From: Nanobdellota archaeon
GTDB lineage: Archaea; Nanobdellota; Nanobdellia; Woesearchaeales; JAGLXL01
NCBI GenBank assembly: GCA_023132895.1
Contig: JAGLXL010000004.1
Location: forward strand, 27,917 to 91,916
Direction: 5' to 3'
DNA: 64,000 nucleotides
Part shown: positions 41,701-49,769 of the stretch, in pieces
Numbering within the stretch: the first letter of the stretch is position 1
Layout: every line of letters begins with the position of its first letter
Translations under genes and position numbers: made by a program
The notes under the pieces: generated by a model
Told to the model about the DNA's origin: nothing
Database searches by the model: none
The model's input: only the letters and a program-made list of their open reading frames with translations

Positions 41701-43783
41701 TGCCGGCAATGGCAAAATTTATATTAATTTTGGGCCGATTGCGTCTAATAACAATTATAATTTAGTTTTATCTCAAACAGAATATTCTACTCTTTCAGGG
41801 TATCGGCTTGGTTCTGAATTAGTGGTTGATGACATTAATAATGACGGCATTGATGACATTTTAGTTGGAGCTGAATTTGGAAACAGAATCTATCTTCTTT
41901 TAGGACCAATTCCTGTTGGGGTTCCGCTTGACATAGATGCAACTGCTAACATGACTTTAAATATCTCAACTGCAGGCAGAGTTGGCAGGAAACATTCTTT
42001 TAGCACAGGTGATGTCAACAATGATGGATACAAGGATATTTTGATTGGAGCGCCTTTTGATAATCTTTCAGGTGGAACAAATACCGGCAGAGTTTTTTTA
42101 GTCTATGGCAACAGCACCATGAATGGGACTGTTAATTTAAACGATACGTATCCTCAATGGACTGCAGAAGGAATTGATGATTTATTTGGTTATTCTGTGG
42201 AATTATATGATGCTAATGGAGATGGTTATGATGATGTTTTTATTGGAGCTCCATATCGTGATGAAGGAGTGACTGATACAGGCAAAGTTTACCTGTTTTA
42301 TGCTAATTTTAGCAATACAACTTATAATGCAGCCAATGCCAATGAATCTTGGTATGGGTATGAGAAAAATATGATGCTGGGCTTGTTGAAAAAAGGGACA
42401 ATGAGCATGGCTCCAGTTTGGGAAAGTGCGATATCATCTACTCTTTTTTCAGTTGGGTTTGCGCCAGTAGTTGATTTTACATCCAGTGCAACAACGGTGA
42501 CAGTTGGGACAGCTATTACTTTTACTGATTTATCAACAAATAATCCAGATACTTGGGCATGGAATTTTGGTGGTGGAGGAACACCTAATACTGATACTGG
42601 ACAAAATCCAGTCATAACCTGGAATACAGCTGGTACTTATACTGTGACTTTAACTGCAAGCAATACAGATGGTTCTGATACAGAGACTAAAGTTGGTTAT
42701 ATTATTGTTAATCCTGTTCCTGTTGTTGTACCTCCTAGTCCTGGAGGTGGTGGTCCAACATTAAGCTCTACTTGTACTATAAGCGGGCCTTTGACTGTTG
42801 AATTTGATTCGATTGTTCGATTTGTTGTTTATTCAGAGAGAGATGCAACTTTTGTTGTTGATGGATTAGATTATACTCAGTCTACATCTGGCAAAGGCAG
42901 CAAGGTGTTTGAGTTTTTAGCTGACCAAGCAGGAACTTTTGTTGCTGATGTTTATCTCAAAGGCTTAAGAAATCCTGGTTGTTCTTTTACTTTTACTGTT
43001 GAGGAGGAGAAGATTCCTGGTGTTATGGAGATAGTTGTGCCTAAGCAAGGCTGGCCTGGGCCGATAAATACTTTTTCAAGGCAAGGAAAGAGATTAGATG
43101 ATATTTTTACCTGCGAGACAAGACCTTTTGAAAGTGAGAATGCTTTAAAGAGTTTTATTGTGAGAGAGATGCAGACAGAGAATAGTTTGACTGGAGCTTT
43201 ATCATATTCTGGTGATGATTTCTTTTTTGCTTGGAATGTTGTTGAAGGTGACAGTGAGATTACTTATGGTTTTGTTAATGAAGATGGTTTTGATTCAAAT
43301 CCTTGGCTTGAAGCAGTAGAGTATAAAGAGATTATTGACGTGGCAACAACTGGTGATATTGTAAGTTGTCCTGGGATGGAAGCAGATTATATGTTTGTTT
43401 CAAATGATGAGGATGAGATTAGATTTTATTTTGATGATGTTGTTACTGAATCTGTTTTGGAGATTTTTGGACAGAGGCAAAATGGACGGAATGTTGTTTT
43501 AAGAGCAGATGTTCGTGAATTATCTGTGCATGAAATTGTTGAGGAGACGAGCGGTCCTTTTAAATGGGAAATAGAGATTGGTGAGGAGAGTTATTCTGGT
43601 TATTTTAATTCACCTGATGTTCGCTATGTTTTGAATACAGACACTGGTAAGAAATGGGTAGAGTTAGCTGAAGGAGCTGTGTTTAACATTAAAACTAAAG
43701 TTCCCTCTTCTGAGGGTTTGATTGGGAAAAGCGCTTTTGTTAAATTGGGTGATGATGCTGGAGTGGTTGAGATAGAAACATGA
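38711..43783 (+). CDS. Giant multi-domain surface protein with FG-GAP and PKD (1690 aa)
   Basis: Residues 1-32 are encoded by four tandem hairpins (copy G), followed by a signal/anchor helix (33-52). Next comes a domain with VEYGHGDANYL homologous to both halves of the 1529-residue protein, then a Cys motif CGDGTCDATESCSSC near 488 and a Gly-rich spacer. Two copies of LDEEF(K/G)EEAILDYS (near 613 and 665) flank a Cys patch. Two membrane helices lie near 701-722 and 782-800. Integrin-like FG-GAP repeats cover about 846-1203 (GDLDGDLDDDVVIGAPG type), a PKD domain about 1252-1335 and a beta-rich C-terminal region the rest. Both large ectodomains would be outside, with a short cytoplasmic loop between the helices. 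Confidence 0.78.
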   Translation: MKIKDFQGSNKFEPMKLSNASEKGLKISFSKKLCLYLVLALLLMSGVSAIGYFSERMNFPPGESREHRQVLTNDGSSAIQINATVPSGFSVSATDCNQLGSVISCDLAVGASKYYTLSSPAIATEGTTYKSYLTSNNSFSADFTFVCIPDNKITDCKVEYGHGDANYLSNNQLYVSNETVTLFNLLRVWNIGHYLSPNEAAENASMRCTYENYPVRTYGRVEIDHGVSEVNGTFLWTKIESGYWFRIGVVSQDVGGKSVGDFYNVSCGNLTYQFDHHQVVAESSVCNLEIRDTEPFSCSVAAHPTLSGKLILTLTNNEKYSVYDISFDKTLNSVEHTETYWQLNSGRGISYVIDNGTEDDVDLFFIPSWYINSWSPQYYTQQLDCSNVTAGVNNPPTLLSNIPDQSWLRNTNKTNAFDLDDYFVDPNGDSLTYTYTQPDNITIVVDGNNVVSFIPDINFSGTRYIIFYANDSTNVTASNNVTLHLYYCGDGTCDATESCSSCSADCGTCPPAPTGGGGGGGGRAIPPVEEEEPPLELEELPIFECLDGTFYGECSFDIPKYCADGVLIDRCSVCGCLEGFECEEDKCVEIPVELLELPLEIPLPPYFLNPDILDEEFKEEAILDYSILYLYYDRKGGPGFLEQCVIPEEYIWRKIEEFLNFKVLDEEFGEEAILDYSLLTLFIEEIEIGPVWGACNWIYFCRLVVVLSVLLLLVLIPILVRRVKEETEIEYMEISHLRHPYKKKIVREAKAKPEMDYIKLKEKERCLLGDIPEYPRPGKRKQFYVVYILLFLILSIGGLMWTYPASQITGAAVYSPDFGITAGAVNASINYSYYEEENGSKLGIAMVSADLNQDNLTDYIISAPLWNNGDGKVYAIYRPLVDGSHNISMIANVTWNGSTTNESLGYSMAVGDVDNNTYPDLLIGARWLDDPFIGFNEVGGAFLIYNYGNMSGDFIVNETSNVTFYGGASNDEAGYSVAIGDLDGDLDDDVVIGAPGVAGNGKIYINFGPIASNNNYNLVLSQTEYSTLSGYRLGSELVVDDINNDGIDDILVGAEFGNRIYLLLGPIPVGVPLDIDATANMTLNISTAGRVGRKHSFSTGDVNNDGYKDILIGAPFDNLSGGTNTGRVFLVYGNSTMNGTVNLNDTYPQWTAEGIDDLFGYSVELYDANGDGYDDVFIGAPYRDEGVTDTGKVYLFYANFSNTTYNAANANESWYGYEKNMMLGLLKKGTMSMAPVWESAISSTLFSVGFAPVVDFTSSATTVTVGTAITFTDLSTNNPDTWAWNFGGGGTPNTDTGQNPVITWNTAGTYTVTLTASNTDGSDTETKVGYIIVNPVPVVVPPSPGGGGPTLSSTCTISGPLTVEFDSIVRFVVYSERDATFVVDGLDYTQSTSGKGSKVFEFLADQAGTFVADVYLKGLRNPGCSFTFTVEEEKIPGVMEIVVPKQGWPGPINTFSRQGKRLDDIFTCETRPFESENALKSFIVREMQTENSLTGALSYSGDDFFFAWNVVEGDSEITYGFVNEDGFDSNPWLEAVEYKEIIDVATTGDIVSCPGMEADYMFVSNDEDEIRFYFDDVVTESVLEIFGQRQNGRNVVLRADVRELSVHEIVEETSGPFKWEIEIGEESYSGYFNSPDVRYVLNTDTGKKWVELAEGAVFNIKTKVPSSEGLIGKSAFVKLGDDAGVVEIET
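38714..38802 (+). repeat. Four tandem hairpins in first codons of surface gene (copy G)
   Basis: Stems aaaatc/gatttt (38714-38728), ggttcaaac/gtttgaacc (38732-38751), ctttc/gaaag with loop GAACGCGAGTGA (38759-38780) and tttgaaaat/attttcaaa (38782-38802), all perfect. They encode the N-terminal cytoplasmic stretch before the signal helix. Confidence 0.75.
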
Positions 43784-45735
43784 ACAAGAAGATACTGGTT
43801 TGGACACAGAAAAATCAAAGATTTTTGGTGCCAACGAAACGCTTGGCGTTTCTTATGGTGATTGCAATTTTGGTTTTAACTAGTTTAGCATTTGCTGCGA
43901 TTGAACAAGAACGTCCAGGTTTGATTTCAGTTGAAGAAGGGGATCCAGGTAAATTTATTTCTGAAGTTGAGAAGAATGCCAACCCTGTTTTAGATAATGA
44001 AGAGAAAATCACTTTGATGTCGTTGGATTCCTGGTTAGCTGATTTAACTCTGACGCCTCCTGGCGGTGCTGCCCGTAAAAAGGCTAATCTGGCTGCTGAG
44101 CTGGACAAGTATTTTTCAAAATACAAATTGACTGTTGAGGAACAGGCAATAGTTTTGGGTTTGACAGAAGATGAGCAGTCATATCTGGTTGCTTCTTTAG
44201 GCCGTTCTCGAGGTAAAAAAGCAATGATTGTTTATTGGATGCTTCGTCATAGCATGTTTAAATATATTTTATACCATGAAAATTTCCATACTTTTACAAC
44301 TGAAAAAATTAATTTGTATAATCAATTAGATATTGAGCAAAAAAAAGGCGGTGCTAATGATTCTAATCAAACATTGTTTGTTTCACTTTGGCTGGAATAT
44401 GTTGGTGATGAAAAAGAAGTTTTCTTTAGCCGGTATGGGCAGACTAACCAGTATGAATCATTTTCAGAGTTTTTTGCCCGGCTTTATACTGGATATTTTG
44501 CCAAAGATTTAAGTGAGATGGATTGGGCCAAAGATGCCAAACAGACCAGAAGCTATATTGCTGCTTTTATAATTGCAGATTGTTTTGAATTATTTGATAC
44601 TTATGATGCTTCAACTGGTCTGGCGGTGAAGAAAAAAGTTGAAAGTGTGATTTTTAATGATGGAAATAAAAAAGCAATTTATGATGAGTTGAAAGTTATG
44701 ATTGAAGGAGATGCTGGCGGTTGTCCAGTGGTTTTGGAAACGCTTTCTGTTGAAGGTTCTGTTTATAAGTGCGGTTATCGAGCTAAAGGCGGGGATGTGA
44801 AAGTTGACAGCTGTGAATTAGTTGAACTGCCTGAGCCTGTTAATGTTGGTGGGGACACTTTTGTCGGACGTTATGACGCTAATGGTAATTTTATTGGCAG
44901 TACATCAGTTGTGACAGGGCAGCATGTCATTACAGAGACTGATAGGAGTAATGTGAATGAGTTAGAGGAGCTGCCTGAATTTGATTATGAGGAATATAGT
45001 GAAGGAGAGGTTGTTATTCCGGCAGATGGTTCCATTGTTGAATTTTTAACTCCTGAATCAGCTGATGAATTCCAAGACAGCGGTTTAGTGAATTTAGATA
45101 GAGCTGTGCAGGATGGTTTGCATCGGGTTGAGGTTGAAACTGAAGATGTTATTTTAGCAATTGAAGAGGTTGCTGTTGGATATGGTATTGATTTGTTGGT
45201 GGTGGTTGATGACAGGGAGCTTGATGGCCAGATTGCTTTGGAAGGTTTTGGTAAGGTTATGACTTTGTCAACGCCTGCTTCTTTTTGGAATGTGGAGATT
45301 GTTTCAGGCAGTCTTGGTTTAACTGGAGCAGCTGTGGCCAGCCAACAGTACAGGCAGGAAGATGTGGAAAGAGTGGCTGAAGCAGTTAGAGAATTATTAG
45401 AGTTTAAAACAGATGCTGAGTATGAGAATTTTGTAGAAAAAGTCTGGGCATTGTTATCTGCTAGGACACCATCTGGTTATGAAGAGTTTATGAGGTTGTC
45501 TGCTCAGATTTTAAATCAGCTTGATGAGAATAATAGGAATTTAAGAGATATTAGCAGAGGTTTGGATAATATATTATTAAGTTTAGGTCCTGAGAATTTG
45601 ATTTGGTTAAAGTTGGGACAGGTTTTAGATGCTTTGGATTCAAGGGGAGAGGCTTTGGATAGTTTGAGTCAGAGTTTAGATAAGTTTAAGTTAGAAGGTG
45701 AAGAACCAAGAGGCCGATTGTTGATCATATCATAA
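43780..45735 (+). CDS. Surface protein with HExxH metallopeptidase-like motif (651 aa)
   Basis: A signal helix at about 25-46 (LAFLMVIAILVLTSLAFAA) is preceded by residues encoded by a hairpin repeat (copy F). A helical domain follows with FKYILYHENFHTFTTEKI, HExxH at about 166-170, and ESFSEFFARLYTGYF with a Glu at about 230. An HExxH plus downstream Glu in such a segment is the arrangement of gluzincin zinc peptidases. The middle region is beta-rich and acidic. The C-terminal about 120 residues are helical, probably coiled coil (LNQLDENNRNLRDISRGLD). The ATG overlaps the 1690-residue gene by ATGA. It may process surface proteins, or the site may be non-catalytic. Confidence 0.68.
   Translation: MNKKILVWTQKNQRFLVPTKRLAFLMVIAILVLTSLAFAAIEQERPGLISVEEGDPGKFISEVEKNANPVLDNEEKITLMSLDSWLADLTLTPPGGAARKKANLAAELDKYFSKYKLTVEEQAIVLGLTEDEQSYLVASLGRSRGKKAMIVYWMLRHSMFKYILYHENFHTFTTEKINLYNQLDIEQKKGGANDSNQTLFVSLWLEYVGDEKEVFFSRYGQTNQYESFSEFFARLYTGYFAKDLSEMDWAKDAKQTRSYIAAFIIADCFELFDTYDASTGLAVKKKVESVIFNDGNKKAIYDELKVMIEGDAGGCPVVLETLSVEGSVYKCGYRAKGGDVKVDSCELVELPEPVNVGGDTFVGRYDANGNFIGSTSVVTGQHVITETDRSNVNELEELPEFDYEEYSEGEVVIPADGSIVEFLTPESADEFQDSGLVNLDRAVQDGLHRVEVETEDVILAIEEVAVGYGIDLLVVVDDRELDGQIALEGFGKVMTLSTPASFWNVEIVSGSLGLTGAAVASQQYRQEDVERVAEAVRELLEFKTDAEYENFVEKVWALLSARTPSGYEEFMRLSAQILNQLDENNRNLRDISRGLDNILLSLGPENLIWLKLGQVLDALDSRGEALDSLSQSLDKFKLEGEEPRGRLLIIS
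43810..43851 (+). repeat. Hairpin pair in first codons of HExxH protein gene (copy F)
   Basis: Stem aaaaatc/gattttt (43810-43826, loop aaa), then GGTGCC, then aaacgc/gcgttt (43837-43851, 3-nt loop). The first stem and GGTGCC correspond to the complement of parts of copy C, and the second stem is identical to copy C's last stem. Confidence 0.65.
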
Positions 45736-45783
45736 GGACAAAATTAATAAACAATAAAATAATACTAAATGAGGTAAAAGAGG

Positions 45784-46461
45784 ATGAAAGATAAAAAAAA
45801 TTGGTTGATGATTGGTGTTATTTCTGCTCTAGTCGCTTTAGTTGTGACTGTGATTATGAATGGAAGCGGTTTGACTGGGTTTGCTGCTAATGTAGATGAG
45901 CTAGCTGGTGATATTAGTGAAGGGACAGGATCTGTAGGTTTTGAAGGAAATTCAGATATACTTTTTTCAATGACGGGTATCCTTGGTGATATCTTGGGAG
46001 AAGTTGAAGACCAGGGAGCACAGATTGCTGTTATTCAGAATCAGGTTGATGCGTTGGCTAGTGGTACACTCTCAGGTTCAGTAGGCGATGATACAACATT
46101 TGGAGACTCAGAACCGACTCCAACAAATTGGTGTGATGTTAAACCAAAAACCATTTCCGCCACAGCAAGTACGGTTGCTAGCCCAGATACTGAAGGTGTT
46201 CCAGGATTTTGGGATGGTTTATGTAACGAGGCTGAATCTGGGACAAGTATTCTTAACCTTGGTTTATCTGCCCAGTGTAAAGATTATTGTGATGATTATA
46301 CAAAAAGTGATCGAGCTGGAGGTTCTTTAGAATGTACACCTTGGCTTTCAGATGAGAAACGCAGCACTGGTTCAGTAGATGCATCTACTCAAGGTCCTCC
46401 TCCAATATCTGCAAGGAAATTTACTTGTACTGTTACGGCAGTATGTCTTTGTGATCCTTAA
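45784..46461 (+). CDS. Anchored Cys-rich surface protein (225 aa)
   Basis: A membrane helix at about 8-27 (MIGVISALVALVVTVIMNG) is followed by a possible short coiled coil (ILGEVEDQGAQIAVIQNQVD) and a C-terminal domain from about 115 with eight or more cysteines (NWCDVKP, GLCNEAE, QCKDYCDDY, SLECTPW, FTCTVTAVCLCDP), probably disulfide-linked outside the cell. No family is recognised. It is the next gene after the HExxH protein (48 bp) and so probably in the same operon. Confidence 0.62.
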   Translation: MKDKKNWLMIGVISALVALVVTVIMNGSGLTGFAANVDELAGDISEGTGSVGFEGNSDILFSMTGILGDILGEVEDQGAQIAVIQNQVDALASGTLSGSVGDDTTFGDSEPTPTNWCDVKPKTISATASTVASPDTEGVPGFWDGLCNEAESGTSILNLGLSAQCKDYCDDYTKSDRAGGSLECTPWLSDEKRSTGSVDASTQGPPPISARKFTCTVTAVCLCDP

Positions 46462-46481
46462 TTAAAAAAAGGTAAACTAAA

Positions 46482-46697
46482 ATGTTCGTATTCGGAATTG
46501 ACGTACCATTGGTGGAAGTTGTCCTAGCTTTTACTCTAATCTCTATTATTATTTTGATTGAATTAATTGTCCTGGCGATAATTCAAATCTATCAGATGAA
46601 GCAGAACAAAAGAATGATGAGGAATAGTCTGGAAGTAGCTAAGGTTCTGCTGGAGTTAAAGGATAGAGAATTGAGATTGAGGAGATTAAAGAAATAA
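46482..46697 (+). CDS. Small membrane protein with coiled-coil tail (71 aa)
   Basis: One long hydrophobic helix at about 8-36 (VVLAFTLISIIILIELIVLAI) followed by a charged helical tail (QMKQNKRMMRNSLEVAKVLL) likely to be a cytoplasmic coiled coil. It lies 20 bp after the Cys-rich gene with GGTAAAC before the ATG. Function is unknown; it may be an anchor subunit. Confidence 0.6.
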   Translation: MFVFGIDVPLVEVVLAFTLISIIILIELIVLAIIQIYQMKQNKRMMRNSLEVAKVLLELKDRELRLRRLKK

Positions 46698-46763
46698 AAT
46701 TTGAGATAATTTTATATATCAATCCTCCTTTTAAGTTAAAAACTCATATTTAAAAAAAAGGTG

Positions 46764-46820
46764 ATGAAAATCAATAAATTGATTTTTAGCACCTCCAAAA
46801 TTAAAAAATTTTGATAGGTG
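46764..46820 (+). repeat. Leader ORF/hairpin pair masking a ribosome binding site (copy K)
   Basis: AAAGGTG precedes ATG at 46764, which opens a 16-codon ORF (MKINKLIFSTSKIKKF, stop 46812-46814). The ORF is made of stem aaaatcaa/ttgatttt (46767-46786) and stem caaaatt/aattttg (46796-46813). The latter is extended by CACCT (46790-46794) pairing with AGGTG (46816-46820), the ribosome binding site of the next gene. A TATA-like ttttatatat is near 46709. Confidence 0.6.
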
Positions 46821-46827
46821 ATTTTAA

Positions 46828-47454
46828 ATGAATTTAAAAAATGATTTAAATCTGGCTTTTAAGCCAAAGAATTTTTCTGCATTAGTTCAGACCACTGATT
46901 TTAATTCTGGTCTTAAATTAATGTTGGTTTGGGGTTTATTTTTGTTGATTGTTAATGTAGTTATTTCTTTGATTAATGGAGCAGTCGTTGGTAATGCTCT
47001 AGGCAAAGTATTTGGTTTTTCCTTGTTTGTTTCTGTAGGTACAGTCATCGTCATGATTATCAGTTTATTGGTCATAGCCTTGGTTGGCGGCTGGGTCTCG
47101 AAATTATTTAAAGGAAGCGGAGACACACAAAAGTCAATTGCTGCCTTAAGTTATGCTATGGTGCCAATATTTATCATTGGGGTAATCCAAAATTTAATTC
47201 TGTTTATCGATACCCTGGCTAATATATCTCCAATAACATCTTGGTGGATAACCATTATTTTAATGTTAATTTCCTTAATCTGGGTGGCTTGGCTAGCTAC
47301 TGAAGGCTTAGCCTGGGCTAATCAGATTATAAAATGGCAGGGCTTGATTTGTTTTGTGGTTGGTTTTGTAGTCATAAGCCTAATCAATCTGTTTGTTACC
47401 GGATGGTTAGCAGCCTTACTAGCCGGCTTATTCAGAGGAATTGGGGTGTTTTAA
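46828..47454 (+). CDS. Five-helix membrane protein, Yip1-like
   Basis: 208 residues with membrane segments at about 28-50, 65-90, 108-130, 137-160 and 172-200. The SIAALSYAMVPIFIIG stretch in helix 3 is typical of Yip1/YIF1-domain (DUF1282-like) proteins in archaea. No catalytic residues are visible. The ATG at 46828 follows AGGTG, which can pair with CACCT upstream. The following gene starts 1 nt after the stop, so the two are cotranslated. Confidence 0.65.
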   Translation: MNLKNDLNLAFKPKNFSALVQTTDFNSGLKLMLVWGLFLLIVNVVISLINGAVVGNALGKVFGFSLFVSVGTVIVMIISLLVIALVGGWVSKLFKGSGDTQKSIAALSYAMVPIFIIGVIQNLILFIDTLANISPITSWWITIILMLISLIWVAWLATEGLAWANQIIKWQGLICFVVGFVVISLINLFVTGWLAALLAGLFRGIGVF

Positions 47455-47455
47455 A

Positions 47456-48898
47456 ATGAAGAAACTGATTATATGTGGAATAATTGTATTCTTAATGTTA
47501 TTACCCATGGTTTGGGGACAAAGTCTGGCTTTAACTGGATATGCTACTGCTGATCCTTCTGGTGGACCAGGAGATGGTAGTGGAGGAGAACCACAAGTCT
47601 GGGCTTATAATATACCCAAGCATGGTACTATCGAAATAACTGAAGAGGACATAGTTGATTTAGGAAGGCGCAAGGTTGGTGATGAATTTTTTATTGGAGA
47701 AGTTCGAGCTACTGGAAAGGCAGAGTTTAGATATTGTGCTGCAATTCTAGAGGATAATTGGAAATTGGGAAGAATATTAGTGAACAGGGTAGTTACAATT
47801 GGTGTTGTTGACCCAAATCAACGTTTTAACCAGATGGGTCTTTTCTCTGCCGATGCATTAAATATTAGGCCTGGAGAAGAAATAGATGTTATTTTGTTTT
47901 TATTGTCACCCTGGTTTCAGCGAGTCCATATTGCAACCATCTACAGTCTAGTAGTTATTGCTGAACCTACACCAAGCGGATATGGTCCAGGACAGACAAG
48001 AATAACTCGACAAGATTTAGATCGGCCAGAGATTATGACACAAATAACAAGCGGTAAAGCAGTGCTTATTAATCTACAAGGAAGCTTATCACTTATGGAT
48101 ACAATAGGCCTGCCTGATTTTAGCAGATTAGTAGGTAATGATCCTCAAACACAGAGACTTTTTACAGACCAAGCTTTTTCCTTGGAATTGTTTGGTTTAT
48201 CAGACTTATTATTGGGTGATTATGACGCAGCAAATCCAAATCCTCAAGTCGATGGACAAAGGTTTTCCTATAACCTTAATGTAGATGATGGTGAAATTAA
48301 TTTAAAAGTTAAAAAATACAAGTGGACAACACCTGGCGGGCAAGAAATAGAAATGGAAGATTTGGGTGATGGCATGGTCGGAGTAGTGATTCAAAATCCT
48401 CTTGGTGATGACGATGACGATCCGGATGATTATTGGGATGATCAAGCTGCATGGTGGACTCAAATGGAAGGCTACTTTCGTGACCGGGGAAACAATGATT
48501 GGGTAAGTAAAGCAAGTGCAGCAGCCACGAGGGCCAAAAAAGAAGCAGCTAAGAAAAGAAGTAAGCAGTATTGTTTATGTAAGGATACCTGCCCTGAAGG
48601 GATTGAGGAAGGAACAATTGGAAGAACAGGTGGCCTCCCATTTTCAGAAGGTGAAAAGGAAGGTGTGTTTACTAATTTCTGTGCAGAATGTAATCCACCT
48701 TGTGAATGCATTGTTGAGGAGATAGGAGATCCACAGTATCCAGATCCTAACGATGCTACCTATGTTGTGCAGGATTTAGAAGCTTCGTGCGAGGGCCCTA
48801 GCCTCTGTGATTTTGAGGGAGAAATTGAGGAAGGCGGATCTTGTGAGGACTTCTGCAAAAGCCCTCCAGAAGGCGGACCTAACTGTGCAACTGGTTAA
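47456..48898 (+). CDS. Secreted protein with acidic linker and Cys-rich tail (480 aa)
   Basis: Signal peptide about 1-20 (KKLIICGIIVFLMLLPMVWG), a beta-rich domain with VGDEFFIGEVRATGKAEFRY that resembles COG1470-type ectodomains, an Asp-rich patch (LGDDDDDPDDYWDD near 322), a Lys/Ala-rich helix (AAATRAKKEAAKKRSKQ) and a Cys-rich C-terminus (CLCKDTC, CAECNPPCECI, CDFEGEIEEGGSCEDFC). The start at ATG 47456, with GGGGTG 7 nt upstream, is better than the in-frame TTG at 47441. The Asp patch may bind Ca2+. It is the last gene of the plus-strand surface region; T-rich DNA follows. Confidence 0.66.
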   Translation: MKKLIICGIIVFLMLLPMVWGQSLALTGYATADPSGGPGDGSGGEPQVWAYNIPKHGTIEITEEDIVDLGRRKVGDEFFIGEVRATGKAEFRYCAAILEDNWKLGRILVNRVVTIGVVDPNQRFNQMGLFSADALNIRPGEEIDVILFLLSPWFQRVHIATIYSLVVIAEPTPSGYGPGQTRITRQDLDRPEIMTQITSGKAVLINLQGSLSLMDTIGLPDFSRLVGNDPQTQRLFTDQAFSLELFGLSDLLLGDYDAANPNPQVDGQRFSYNLNVDDGEINLKVKKYKWTTPGGQEIEMEDLGDGMVGVVIQNPLGDDDDDPDDYWDDQAAWWTQMEGYFRDRGNNDWVSKASAAATRAKKEAAKKRSKQYCLCKDTCPEGIEEGTIGRTGGLPFSEGEKEGVFTNFCAECNPPCECIVEEIGDPQYPDPNDATYVVQDLEASCEGPSLCDFEGEIEEGGSCEDFCKSPPEGGPNCATG

Positions 48899-48946
48899 TT
48901 AAATTTTTTCTTTTTTTCTTCCTTTTTTAAATTCTAAGAAACAAGT

Positions 48947-49693
48947 TTATTTCTTTTCTTCTTTTGGTGCTGTTGGTGCAGCGCCTGGAGCAGCTTCTTT
49001 TTCTTCAGGTACAAGCTCGTTGATAATTGGTTGAGGTATCTTGAGTTCAGCCAGTTTAGATCTAATCCTATTCTTTTCCTGGCCTTCCATCTGGGCCATG
49101 ATTTCTTTGGCCTGAGCAGTGAATTCTTCTCTTCTCTCTTCCATCTCTTCTGCTAATTTCTTCTTCTCTTCTTCGAGTCTCTTAATTTCTTCTGCTGAGA
49201 TTTCTGTTTTTTCTGATTTGATTTCTTGATCAAATTTGCCTTGATTGACTAATTCAATAGCCTCGACAGCTGGAACACCTTCAACTTTGATGCCCATGCT
49301 GTTGCAGGTGCCGATAATTTCCTTGACTTTGGCCTTTAAATCAGCGCCTAAGAGATTACTTTCTTTCATTTTGGCAATTTTGATGATTTGTTCGATAAGA
49401 AGATCTGCAACTTTTTCCTGTAAAGGATTGGCAGCGCCTTTTTCAACACCAGCTTCTTTTTTGATTAAAGCAGAGGCTGGCGGGGTGCCAACTTCAATTT
49501 CGAATTCTTTAGTATCTTTATCAATAATGACTTTGACAGGAACCTGCATGCCTTTGAAACTGGCAGTGACTTCATTGATTTTTGCGACTACCTGGCCAAT
49601 ATTAACTCCCATGGGACCTAAAGCTGGTCCTAATGGAGGTGCGGCAGTTGCTTTGCCACCTTCAACCAATGCTTCAACAGTTTCTTTTGTCAT
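48947..49693 (-). CDS. rpl11: Ribosomal protein L11 with long C-terminal extension
   Basis: Binds the GTPase-associated region of 23S rRNA. VEALVEGGKATAAPPLGPAL and PMGVNIGQVVAKINE identify the N-terminal domain; the C-terminal RNA-binding domain ends near residue 157 (GTCNSMGIKVEGVPAVEAIE). About 85 further residues follow: a charged helix (EISAEEIKRLEEEKKKLAEE) and a Pro/Ala tail (AAPGAAPTAPKEEKK). Most archaeal L11 proteins stop near 160-165. The ATG at 49693 (MTKETVEALVEGG) is preferred to a TTG at 49711. The ATG lies in the 3' arm of a small perfect hairpin (49691-49707). Confidence 0.93.
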   Translation of the reverse strand: MTKETVEALVEGGKATAAPPLGPALGPMGVNIGQVVAKINEVTASFKGMQVPVKVIIDKDTKEFEIEVGTPPASALIKKEAGVEKGAANPLQEKVADLLIEQIIKIAKMKESNLLGADLKAKVKEIIGTCNSMGIKVEGVPAVEAIELVNQGKFDQEIKSEKTEISAEEIKRLEEEKKKLAEEMEERREEFTAQAKEIMAQMEGQEKNRIRSKLAELKIPQPIINELVPEEKEAAPGAAPTAPKEEKK

Positions 49694-49769
49694 TTTCTTC
49701 GAAAATGCCAAACCTTACTCATTTCTTTCGTAAGTTTTGTCATAATGAAACCTTAAGTCAGTGGTTTAT

